7,140 nt of DNA from Gemmatimonadota bacterium (GTDB lineage Bacteria; Gemmatimonadota; Gemmatimonadetes; Gemmatimonadales; GWC2-71-9). The position numbers and the translations under genes are program-made. Location of the stretch: positions 1 through 7,140 of the forward strand of contig JACZUR010000117.1 in assembly GCA_022573095.1 (NCBI GenBank). The letters are read 5' to 3'. Shown piece by piece: positions 1-6,092 of this stretch. How positions within the stretch are numbered: position 1 is the stretch's first letter; the number at the start of each line of letters is the position of its first letter. A model generated the notes under the pieces. The model had not been told where the DNA came from. It saw nothing but the letters and a program-made list of their open reading frames with translations, and searched no databases.

Positions 1-986
1 CCCCCGATAGCAGCCCCCATGAATCCCGCGCCTACGATTCCCACCTTCGATACGGGCCGCAGCTCGACTCCATCTGAGTCCGTGCCCAAGTCTTTCTTGA
101 GCGCCGTCGTGGCAAAGAAGATCTGAATCAGGTTGCGGGATATCTGCCCGATCGCGAGTTCCGCGAAGTGGCGAGCCTCACGTTGCAAGCCAATCTTCAT
201 TCCACGGTTGAGACCCACTCGCACCGCATCCATCGCCGCAAACGGTGCGGGGTAGTGGCCACCGGTCTTCTTGAGTACCTGTTTGCGTGCGGTACGAAAC
301 ACAACACTTCGACCAATTCTGTTGTGATCTAGTAACAGCCCTGCTACACCTCCGCCCTTTCTCTTGGGTCGCCATCCAACCGCGAGGCGTTGCGCGGTTT
401 TTAGCGCGACCTCCTTCAACTCTGCGGAGTGAACGAGTTCGTCGACTATCCCGACTCGTTTTGCTCTCTTGGCTGGAACGACCTTCCCTGCGAGAATGAT
501 GTCGAGTGCCGCGCGTACCCCGATGAGTCGCGGCAATCTCTGGCAACCGCCCAGCGCCGGTATGATGCCCAGCTGCACTTCTGGCAGCCCCAGCATCGTC
601 TTCGGGTTCGACGTGGCTACGCGATACGCGCACGCCAACGCAATTTCGAGTCCACCGCCCAAACAGGCTCCATCAATCGCCGCCACAAATGGTTTTTCGT
701 AATTCGCAAATCGGCTGAACAACTTCTGGCCGGCGCGGACCATCTGATCAACCTGTTCGGCTGACTCAAACGTCGCGAACTCGGCGACATCCGCCCCAGC
801 GATAAAATTGTCTCGCTTCCCAGAAATCAGGACGCCCGCCTTGGCACTCGCATCCGACTCGAAACGCGCCAGCACCTCATCGAGTTCTTCGAACACCTCT
901 CGGTTGATTTTATTTACGGATTCATTGGGCAGGTCAAACGTCATTACAAAGATTCCGTCTTCGTTTTCGATCCGGAATGCGCTCAC
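1..986 (-). CDS. fadJ: FadJ-type beta-oxidation multifunctional enzyme (enoyl-CoA hydratase / 3-hydroxyacyl-CoA dehydrogenase), N-terminal 328 residues, cut by the window edge
   Basis: Catalyses hydration of trans-2-enoyl-CoA and NAD-dependent oxidation of 3-hydroxyacyl-CoA, the two beta-oxidation steps before thiolysis; cytoplasmic, partner of the FadI thiolase encoded just upstream. The visible part holds the whole crotonase domain (about residues 1-190) with the oxyanion-hole stretch IDGACLGGGLE and the two catalytic glutamates, E114 (GGGLE) and E136 (GLPEVQLG). A linker follows, then the start of the Rossmann dehydrogenase domain with GAGFMG at residues 319-324, where the window ends. The family is about 700 residues, so roughly the C-terminal half is missing. 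The residues around both glutamates resemble E. coli FadJ more than FadB. I chose the GTG at 986-984: it gives an N-terminus beginning MSAF, as in E. coli FadJ, lies one base after the fadI stop, and has GGAG at 1000-997 inside fadI. An internal ATG at residue 15 would cut into the domain. Translation is probably coupled to fadI. Confidence 0.94.
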   Translation of the reverse strand, partial: MSAFRIENEDGIFVMTFDLPNESVNKINREVFEELDEVLARFESDASAKAGVLISGKRDNFIAGADVAEFATFESAEQVDQMVRAGQKLFSRFANYEKPFVAAIDGACLGGGLEIALACAYRVATSNPKTMLGLPEVQLGIIPALGGCQRLPRLIGVRAALDIILAGKVVPAKRAKRVGIVDELVHSAELKEVALKTAQRLAVGWRPKRKGGGVAGLLLDHNRIGRSVVFRTARKQVLKKTGGHYPAPFAAMDAVRVGLNRGMKIGLQREARHFAELAIGQISRNLIQIFFATTALKKDLGTDSDGVELRPVSKVGIVGAGFMGAAIG

Positions 987-1000
987 TCTAGTTGCGCTCC
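984..1000 (-). promoter_or_regulatory. Ribosome binding site deciding the fadJ GTG start
   Basis: GGAG at 1000-997 lies ten bases before the GTG at 986-984 and inside the last codons of fadI. It supports the GTG start over the ATG 14 codons later. The fadI stop (990-988) lies between the two, an arrangement typical of translational coupling. Confidence 0.5.
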
Positions 1001-2277
1001 AAGACCATAGCGAAGCCCATACCGCCTGCCGCACAGACAGAGATCAAACCGAATTGCACGTCACGCCGCTTCATCTCGTTGGCCAACGTCGTCGTGATTC
1101 TCGCACCGGTGGCTCCGAACGGGTGGCCAATCGAAATCGATCCACCCATTACGTTGAGCGTATCCCAATCGACCTTTCCCACAGGCTCGCTGCGGTTCAG
1201 TTTTTCTCGAGCCCACTTCTCAGATTCAAATGCTTGGATATTCGATAACACCTGCGACGCAAAGGCCTCGTGCATCTCAACCAAGCCGAGCTCGTCCCAG
1301 GTTATGCCCGCGCGGTCTAGCGCCCGCGGAACTGCGTAAGCAGGACCCATCAACAGTTGATCGCCGGGGTCGAGAGCGGCCACGGCGAACGACCGGATGA
1401 AGCTCAGCGGTTCGAATCCCAACGCGGTTGCAACGTCTTCGCCCATCAACAGGACCGCCGCTCCCCCATCCGTCAGCGGCGATGCATTGCCCGCGGTTAC
1501 GCTCCCGTGCTTGCGATCAAAAACCGGTTTCAATGCAGCCATCTTCTCGAGATTCGTATCACCGCGAACGCCGTTGTCCTGAGTGATTACCCGGGTGTCG
1601 ATAACAAAGGGTGCTATCTCTGCTGTTAAACGGCCGTCTTCCGTTCCTTTGGATGCAAGCTGATGGCTACGAAGGGCGAACCGATCCTGATCCTTTCGCT
1701 TTATCTGATTCATCTTGGCCATCTTCTCAGCCGACTGACCCATGGTCTCGCCGGTTGAAGGTTCTGCTATCGCGGGAGCGATTGGTATGAGATCACGCGG
1801 CCTGAACGAAGCAAGCAGTTTCATCCGCTGGCCAAGCGTCCTGGCCTTGCTCAGGGCGACCAAGAGATCGCTAAACTTGCGTGAGTGCAGGATCGGAATG
1901 TCCGAAAGACTCTCCGCTCCTCCGGCTATGACAACATTAGCGTTGCCCATCGCAATGCGGCTATAGCCTTCGGCGATGGCTGCGTTTGCGGATGCGCACG
2001 CACGGTTTATCGAAGCAGCGGGTATGTTCTTGGGAAACTGTGGAAGGAGACTTACTTCTCTGGCCAGATTCGGCGCCAGCAGACTCGGGACCACCTGACC
2101 GAAAAACATCTCGTCGACGATCTCACCGTCGAGATTGGTGCGGTGGACGAGCTCGATGGTCGCGTGCTTGGCGAGATCCACCGCCGAAACGTCCTTCAGA
2201 TCCGTGCCCGCCTTACAAAACGGAGTTCTACACCCCGCTACAAGCGCCACACGGCGTCCCGAATTCAGTGATGTCAT
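988..2277 (-). CDS. fadI: FadI-type 3-ketoacyl-CoA thiolase (acetyl-CoA acyltransferase)
   Basis: Cleaves 3-ketoacyl-CoA with CoA to acetyl-CoA and a shortened acyl-CoA, the last step of each beta-oxidation cycle; soluble, expected to form a complex with FadJ. The 429 residues match the usual length (E. coli FadI is 436). All thiolase landmarks are present: nucleophilic C94 in NRACASA, H336 in MHEAF, H385 in the GHPFGATGA signature and C415 in CAAGGMG. Further FadI-like blocks are RTPF near the N-terminus, the loop with KARTLGQRMKL (about 144-154), DLIPIAPAIAEPSTG (162-176) and FDRKHGSVTA. The order fadI then fadJ is the same as in E. coli. The ATG at 2277 is chosen because it places RTPF at the right distance from the start; its ribosome binding site is poor, with only AGGG too far upstream. 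It sits 50 bp after the methyltransferase stop and probably shares its transcript. Confidence 0.96.
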   Translation of the reverse strand: MTSLNSGRRVALVAGCRTPFCKAGTDLKDVSAVDLAKHATIELVHRTNLDGEIVDEMFFGQVVPSLLAPNLAREVSLLPQFPKNIPAASINRACASANAAIAEGYSRIAMGNANVVIAGGAESLSDIPILHSRKFSDLLVALSKARTLGQRMKLLASFRPRDLIPIAPAIAEPSTGETMGQSAEKMAKMNQIKRKDQDRFALRSHQLASKGTEDGRLTAEIAPFVIDTRVITQDNGVRGDTNLEKMAALKPVFDRKHGSVTAGNASPLTDGGAAVLLMGEDVATALGFEPLSFIRSFAVAALDPGDQLLMGPAYAVPRALDRAGITWDELGLVEMHEAFASQVLSNIQAFESEKWAREKLNRSEPVGKVDWDTLNVMGGSISIGHPFGATGARITTTLANEMKRRDVQFGLISVCAAGGMGFAMVLERN

Positions 2278-2327
2278 CGGTAAAAAGGTAGTCAGCCCTA
2301 TTTCGCGGGGCCAGCACGGCCTGAATC

Positions 2328-2849
2328 TTATTCAGTACGCATCGCGAGAAGACTGGCAACGGCCGCCAGCTTCTCGCCTCTCATCTCCAGCACTTCGCGG
2401 TAATGTACGACCTCGAGCGGATTCGCCAGCCCGTGCAGCTCCCACGGTTCCAACAGGTGGTCCGGCGACGTCGGTCCCCACTCCTGATCCCGCTGCGACC
2501 CCAGAAACGTTTCGTACATGAGAAACCCGTTCTTCTTTACGGCCCCTATCCATCTCTCTATACGGCTTCTATCGAGGTAGTTGAAGACCATGACGACGTC
2601 GAAGCTGTCGGCAGGAGGAGAGTAGACCTTTAGGTCTTCCCGGAGCCATTCTATATCGATGCTTTGACTCGCTGCATACTCCTGTGCTTCTTTAAGCCGC
2701 TCGGAATCGAGATCGATAGCGGTCACGTTACACCCGGAGGTAGCGGCGGCCAACGCGTACTTGCCGCTTCCGCAGGCCAGATCGAGCACTCGCATCCCCG
2801 GCTGAAAAATTTGGCGGTGCCAGAGAAACCACGAACTCGGCCTGCCCAT
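2328..2849 (-). CDS. Class I SAM-dependent methyltransferase, substrate unknown
   Basis: A small soluble methyltransferase of 173 residues from this start. It shows SAM-binding motif I, VLDLACGSGKY (about 21-31), the acidic end of strand 2 in AIDLD (D46), then REDL (70-73) and a hydrophobic strand FDVVMVFNYLDR (83-94) at the motif II/III position. The later block YETF...GPTSPDHLLEPWEL (about 112-138) resembles a group of short bacterial methyltransferases loosely related to TehB; I cannot name the substrate. It is probably first in the fadI-fadJ unit. The start is uncertain. The frame is open upstream to an ATG at 2915, which would overlap the well-supported glpD start by 47 bp. An ATA at 2870 has the only good ribosome binding site. 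I use the ATG at 2849 because it is the first conventional start that clears glpD and begins just before the conserved RPSSWF block. The product class is secure, the N-terminus is not. Confidence 0.82.
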   Translation of the reverse strand: MGRPSSWFLWHRQIFQPGMRVLDLACGSGKYALAAATSGCNVTAIDLDSERLKEAQEYAASQSIDIEWLREDLKVYSPPADSFDVVMVFNYLDRSRIERWIGAVKKNGFLMYETFLGSQRDQEWGPTSPDHLLEPWELHGLANPLEVVHYREVLEMRGEKLAAVASLLAMRTE

Positions 2850-2867
2850 CACAAAATCTGTTGCGGT

Positions 2868-2882
2868 TATGGATTCCTCCTT
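2868..2882 (-). promoter_or_regulatory. Strong Shine-Dalgarno followed by an ATA codon, upstream of the methyltransferase
   Basis: On the minus strand AAGGAGG (2882-2876) is followed by a five-base spacer and ATA (2870-2868), in frame with the methyltransferase. This is the best ribosome binding site in the left half of the window, yet the codon at the ideal distance is ATA rather than ATG, GTG or TTG. An in-frame GTG and ATG follow at 2852 and 2849, too far away for this site. It may be the real start with a rare codon, a recent or erroneous G-to-A change, or chance within coding sequence (it encodes KEE in the longer frame). Confidence 0.4.
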
Positions 2883-4554
2883 TTCTGCGGAAACGCGTCG
2901 CTCTAACATTGCCAAGATGGCCGCGGGTCAGCTAGACCTCGTCGTCATCGGGTCAGGCGTTACCGGCGCCGGTGTTGCCCGAGATGCTGCTATGCGCGGA
3001 ATTCGGACGGGAATCATCGATAAGGGAGACTTCGCATCGGGAACGAGCGGTAAGTCTTCCCGTCTGATCCACGGAGGCCTGCGCTATCTCGAAATGGGCC
3101 ACTTGGGACTCGTATTCGAAGCGAGCCGGGAGAGGCGCACCCTGCTTCGCATCGCTCCTCATCTCGTGTGGCCGCGCTCGTTCATCTTTCCCATACACAG
3201 CGGGTCGCGCATCCCACGGTGGAAGCTGCTGGCCGGACTCTGGCTTTATGACATACTCGCTCTGTTTCGCAATGTAAAAAGGCACGAGGCGTTGAGTAAG
3301 CAGGAACTGATCAGGGCAGAGCCCAATCTCCGGCAGAAGGGCCTCAAAGGAGGCGCCCGGTACTACGATGCCCAGTGTGACGATTCGCGGCTCACACTCG
3401 CAAACGTTCGCTCGGCTCACAGCCACGGCGCGCTTGCGGCAAATTACGTCGAGATGTCGGAGTTCGACATTGCCGACGGTGCCATACAGGGTATACGCGT
3501 AACCGACCTGGTTACAGGTGAGAAGCACGTCATTAGGGCGCGGGTCGTGGTAAACGCAACCGGCCCCTGGTCCGACAACATTAGAAAAGAACTCGACGGC
3601 AAGCCGCTGTTGCGGCCCACCAAAGGTGCGCACGTGGCAGTTCCGCGAAATCGCCTCGGCAACAATGAAGCGGTTACGATGACCTCGCCCATCGACGGCC
3701 GCGTAATGTTCATCATTCCCTGGGGAGAACTCAGCTACATCGGAACTACAGACACCGACGATGACATCGATCCGGGCGCCACCTGCTCGTCGGCGGAGGA
3801 TGTCGTCTATCTCCTGCGGTCAGCCAACGCGATGTTCCCAAACGCTCGCCTCCAGGTCGACGACGTTGTGTCCAGCTGGGCCGGCCTGCGGCCGTTGCTA
3901 CGGCCGATGGATCCTAGGGACCCCAGTTCGGTGTCACGCGAACACAAGATCGTCGAGGATCCGCTCGGAATGATATCAATCGTAGGTGGAAAGTTGACGA
4001 CCTATAGAGAGATGGCTGCCCAGGTAGTCAACCGGGTAGCGAGAAAGCTCCGATCGGCAGACGGTACCAAACGTCCAGCGCGGTCGGGATCGAATCGTGA
4101 ACCGCTACCGGGCGGCGAGTCGAAAGACACAGAAGTGTTGGTCCGGGAGGTCACCCGGGAGGGGTACCCCATTGGGATCGCTCAGAGCCTCGTAAGACGA
4201 TTCGGTACAGAGAGTGCAGCTGTCTTACGGCTGGCTCGGTCGAACAGGGAGTTGGCGAAGCCGATCGCGCAGGGACACCCTTCTCTCCGGGCTGAACTGA
4301 TCTTTGCCTGCCGCCGCGAGATGGCTCTGACGCTGAGCGATCTATTGGTACGGCGAACGCACGTGTTCTATGAATCACCCGATCATGGGTTGGAACAGAT
4401 CTCCGAGATCGCCAGTCTGGTCGCGGTGGAGTTGGGGTGGAGCGTTGAAGAGGAGAGACTACAGGTGCGGCACTACACCAACCTGGTTCACGACTGTCTA
4501 GCATTCAAGGAAGAGTTTTCGGCTAGACAGCGGAGCGAACTCGGAGCCGGCTAA
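2869..4554 (+). CDS. glpD: Aerobic glycerol-3-phosphate dehydrogenase, FAD-dependent
   Basis: Oxidises sn-glycerol-3-phosphate to dihydroxyacetone phosphate and passes electrons to membrane quinone; a peripheral inner-membrane enzyme with FAD. The 561 residues are close to Bacillus GlpD (about 555) and longer than E. coli GlpD (501). The FAD-binding Rossmann motif is GSGVTG (28-33) within LVVIGSGVTGAGVARDA. It is followed by the family block SGTSGKSSRLIHGGLRYL (57-74), TGPW (231-234), SSWAGLRPL (336-344) and GGKLTTYR (373-380). A C-terminal DAO_C domain runs from about 412 to 545, after a polar linker at about 395-415. The ATG at 2869 is kept because the segment FSAETRRSNIAKM before the FAD motif is itself typical of GlpD N-termini; no good ribosome binding site precedes it. 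It is divergent from the methyltransferase-fadIJ unit, and its promoter must lie inside the methyltransferase gene. Its TAA overlaps the TAG of the convergent gene. No glpF or glpK is visible. Confidence 0.96.
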   Translation: MDSSFSAETRRSNIAKMAAGQLDLVVIGSGVTGAGVARDAAMRGIRTGIIDKGDFASGTSGKSSRLIHGGLRYLEMGHLGLVFEASRERRTLLRIAPHLVWPRSFIFPIHSGSRIPRWKLLAGLWLYDILALFRNVKRHEALSKQELIRAEPNLRQKGLKGGARYYDAQCDDSRLTLANVRSAHSHGALAANYVEMSEFDIADGAIQGIRVTDLVTGEKHVIRARVVVNATGPWSDNIRKELDGKPLLRPTKGAHVAVPRNRLGNNEAVTMTSPIDGRVMFIIPWGELSYIGTTDTDDDIDPGATCSSAEDVVYLLRSANAMFPNARLQVDDVVSSWAGLRPLLRPMDPRDPSSVSREHKIVEDPLGMISIVGGKLTTYREMAAQVVNRVARKLRSADGTKRPARSGSNREPLPGGESKDTEVLVREVTREGYPIGIAQSLVRRFGTESAAVLRLARSNRELAKPIAQGHPSLRAELIFACRREMALTLSDLLVRRTHVFYESPDHGLEQISEIASLVAVELGWSVEEERLQVRHYTNLVHDCLAFKEEFSARQRSELGAG

Positions 4555-5687
4555 CTCGACGAGATCAGTGCGTCGTAGGTGCCTTTCTTGTACCCTTTCG
4601 ACTCCTTGAACGCTCTCTTGAGGCGTTCCACGGACTCCGCCCTGGTACTGTAGAGACGCTTCAATTCTCGGGGTTCTCGTTTTGCCAGGGCGTAGGACGC
4701 GATCACCGGCAGGCCGACCGTACTGTCGAGATAGCAAACCACGGAGTCCCGTAATCTGTCCGGGTCCACCTTCCCCCAGCTCACGGCCTCCTCTGGAGTG
4801 GCCCCAGACAATCCACCCGTGTCCGCGCGGGCGTCGGTGATCTGCAGATAGTAATCGTGACCCTTCGCGGGAATGCCGAGTACCTCCTGGATTTGAGGCT
4901 CGGTCTGTAGAATGAAGTTCTTGGGGCTCCCTCCACCGACCATCAGCACGCCGCTCTTACCATCGTTCTGTTTTGCATCCAGCACGATCGCGGTCGTTTC
5001 GTTCACGTCGCCCGAGACATCGAAGGCCAGCTCGCCACCGGCCAGCGCCAACTCAGCGACGTTCATTCCGAGAGTCGAGTCGCCCGGCGAAGAGGTGTAG
5101 ATGGGGACACCGCACTCCTGCGCCACGCCTAGCAGAGATCGATGGGAAATACCCAGCGCCTTTTCTCGTCCGCTGACGTAGCGCCCCAGCATGTAGTGGT
5201 ACTCTGCCGTGGTCATCGAACGCTGGAACTCTGGCAGAGCCGATATCTCTCTTATATAGGCGTCGGTATCGAGCAGGACGTCGAAATCCAGAAACACGTC
5301 GTAGATGCGGATGACTCCCTTTTCGCGGAGATCGACATCATCCACGAACGGGGTGCCGCGGTGCAGCGAGTAGCCGAGTCCGAAATGGACATCGTGATAC
5401 AGGTTGGCGCCGGTGGAGACGATCCAGTCGATGAACCCGGCCTGTATCATGGGGATTATGGTTGACATGCCGAGTCCCGCCGGGGTCATGGCACCGGTAA
5501 GGCTCATCCCCACTGTGCAGTCGTCGGCGAGCATCTTCTCGGTAAAGAGATGGCACGCTTCGCGAAGGCGGCCGGAGTTGTATGCGAGAAAGGCGTTATC
5601 CACTAACTCCGCCACCGTTTCCGACCCGGTCAGCGGACTCGGGTCAACCTTGGAACCACTCAGATAGTCTTTCTTGCTGTTTCCCAT
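4551..5687 (-). CDS. Deoxyhypusine synthase family protein (possibly a polyamine synthase such as homospermidine synthase)
   Basis: A full-length 378-residue member of the NAD-dependent DHS family, cytoplasmic and expected to be a tetramer. Family enzymes cleave spermidine and carry the aminobutyl group on a lysine before transfer to an acceptor. The lysine block EAVSWGK is present with K306, matching K329 of human DHS, as are the preceding GGLSGATP (291-298), the NAD-side segments TGAMTPAGLG (64-73) and VSTGANLYHD (90-99), and VNETTAIV (228-235). At the position of human K287-H288 this protein reads PKNF (255-258): the lysine is kept but asparagine replaces the histidine. Bacteria lack eIF5A, the classic DHS substrate, and some bacterial homologues are reported to make homospermidine, so I do not assert deoxyhypusine synthesis. 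The ATG at 5687 is preceded by no strong ribosome binding site. No other polyamine gene is in view. The gene is convergent with glpD (4-bp overlap) and divergent from the genes to its right. Confidence 0.93.
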   Translation of the reverse strand: MGNSKKDYLSGSKVDPSPLTGSETVAELVDNAFLAYNSGRLREACHLFTEKMLADDCTVGMSLTGAMTPAGLGMSTIIPMIQAGFIDWIVSTGANLYHDVHFGLGYSLHRGTPFVDDVDLREKGVIRIYDVFLDFDVLLDTDAYIREISALPEFQRSMTTAEYHYMLGRYVSGREKALGISHRSLLGVAQECGVPIYTSSPGDSTLGMNVAELALAGGELAFDVSGDVNETTAIVLDAKQNDGKSGVLMVGGGSPKNFILQTEPQIQEVLGIPAKGHDYYLQITDARADTGGLSGATPEEAVSWGKVDPDRLRDSVVCYLDSTVGLPVIASYALAKREPRELKRLYSTRAESVERLKRAFKESKGYKKGTYDALISSS

Positions 5688-5801
5688 CCATTTTTCCGGG
5701 GGCTTCGGGTGATCATAATATACCGGTGGGACAGGATCGCGATAACTTTAGACCTGAGTTGAATCGCCCGGTACACGACAGAGTCAGTACGGAGATCTGA
5801 G
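5688..5801. promoter_or_regulatory. Divergent intergenic region, candidate two-way promoter
   Basis: This 114-bp gap separates the DHS-family gene (leftward) from the small-protein/queG pair (rightward), so it should hold promoters for both. It contains the only AT-rich patch nearby: CATAAT at 5714-5719 reads as a -10-like element on the plus strand, and TATATT or TATTAT (5722-5715) does so on the minus strand. I find no convincing -35 hexamer for either. A perfect 8-bp palindrome, ATCGCGAT, lies at 5736-5743 and might be half of an operator, but one short palindrome is weak evidence. Confidence 0.3.
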
Positions 5802-5804
5802 TTG
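5791..5804 (+). promoter_or_regulatory. Ribosome binding site supporting a TTG start
   Basis: GGAGA (5791-5795), a six-base spacer and TTG (5802-5804). No ATG or GTG gives a comparable start near the beginning of this frame, so this site decides the start of the small protein. Confidence 0.5.
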
Positions 5805-6092
5805 GAAGGAAAGCCGCAGGATTGGCCGGAGTACAAGGGAAGCTGGGTGCTGCTCGTGCTCAAGTTGTCTCTGCGCGCCGCGTCGAATCCTCGCCTGGCT
5901 GTCGACCTCCTGCGATTGGTCTGGGCCTTCCGCCGCCCCCGCTGGTTTCTAGTGCCGCCCTTCCTACCGGTCCCGCCGGCAGAATACAGGCGGTGGAGGA
6001 TGTACACGGCCTATGGAGATGACCGGGCCGTGCCTCCGATCGAGGATGTGATTCGGTTCGCCAGGTGGCGCAGAGAGGTAATGCACCTTTGA
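5802..6092 (+). CDS. Small uncharacterised basic protein (96 aa) preceding queG
   Basis: I do not recognise a named family. The product is rich in Arg and Trp and clearly basic. Residues about 14-43 form an amphipathic, partly hydrophobic stretch interrupted by arginines (WVLLVLKLSLRAASNPRL then LLRLVWAFRRPRW). A proline-rich segment follows, FLVPPFLPVPPAEYRRWRM (about 49-67), then TAYGD (69-73) and an amphipathic C-terminus (DVIRFARWRR). No signal peptide or certain membrane span is seen. The motif of PPFLP, a YxRWR-like core and TAYGD gives the impression of a conserved small family, which I cannot verify here. It starts at TTG with GGAG upstream, and its TGA overlaps the likely TTG start of queG, so the two are probably translated from one message. 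It could have a link to queG or simply be a neighbour. The frame could be fortuitous, but the ribosome binding site, length and coupling argue for a real gene. Confidence 0.65.
   Translation: MEGKPQDWPEYKGSWVLLVLKLSLRAASNPRLAVDLLRLVWAFRRPRWFLVPPFLPVPPAEYRRWRMYTAYGDDRAVPPIEDVIRFARWRREVMHL
6072..6091 (+). promoter_or_regulatory. Ribosome binding site and TTG start of queG, coupled to the upstream stop
   Basis: AGAGAGG (6072-6078) stands ten bases before TTG (6089-6091), which shares bases with the TGA (6090-6092) of the small protein. This supports the TTG over the GTG at 6065, which lacks a good ribosome binding site. Confidence 0.45.

Noticed and set aside
178..633. Minus-strand frame of about 151 codons over the left edge
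   Set aside because: It is an out-of-frame shadow: the frame starting at 986 encodes an unmistakable FadJ crotonase domain across the whole stretch, including both catalytic glutamates.
808..1248. Plus-strand frame of 146 codons across the fadJ/fadI junction
   Set aside because: It is antisense to two well-supported genes, its product has no recognisable domain, and its composition is that of a reversed coding frame.
2278..2327. Possible hairpin (GGCC-GTGCT-GGCC) between the methyltransferase and fadI
   Set aside because: Only a 4-bp stem with no following T-run; not a credible terminator.
2328..2915. Methyltransferase starting at ATG 2915 (195 residues)
   Set aside because: It would overlap the conserved GlpD N-terminus by 47 bp in a divergent orientation, and the extra residues precede the conserved core without looking like a domain. 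A later start is favoured but not proven.
2953..3633. Minus-strand frame of 226 codons opposite glpD
   Set aside because: It is long, but lies wholly antisense to the conserved FAD domain of GlpD and shows no motif of its own; long antisense frames are common in GC-rich genes.
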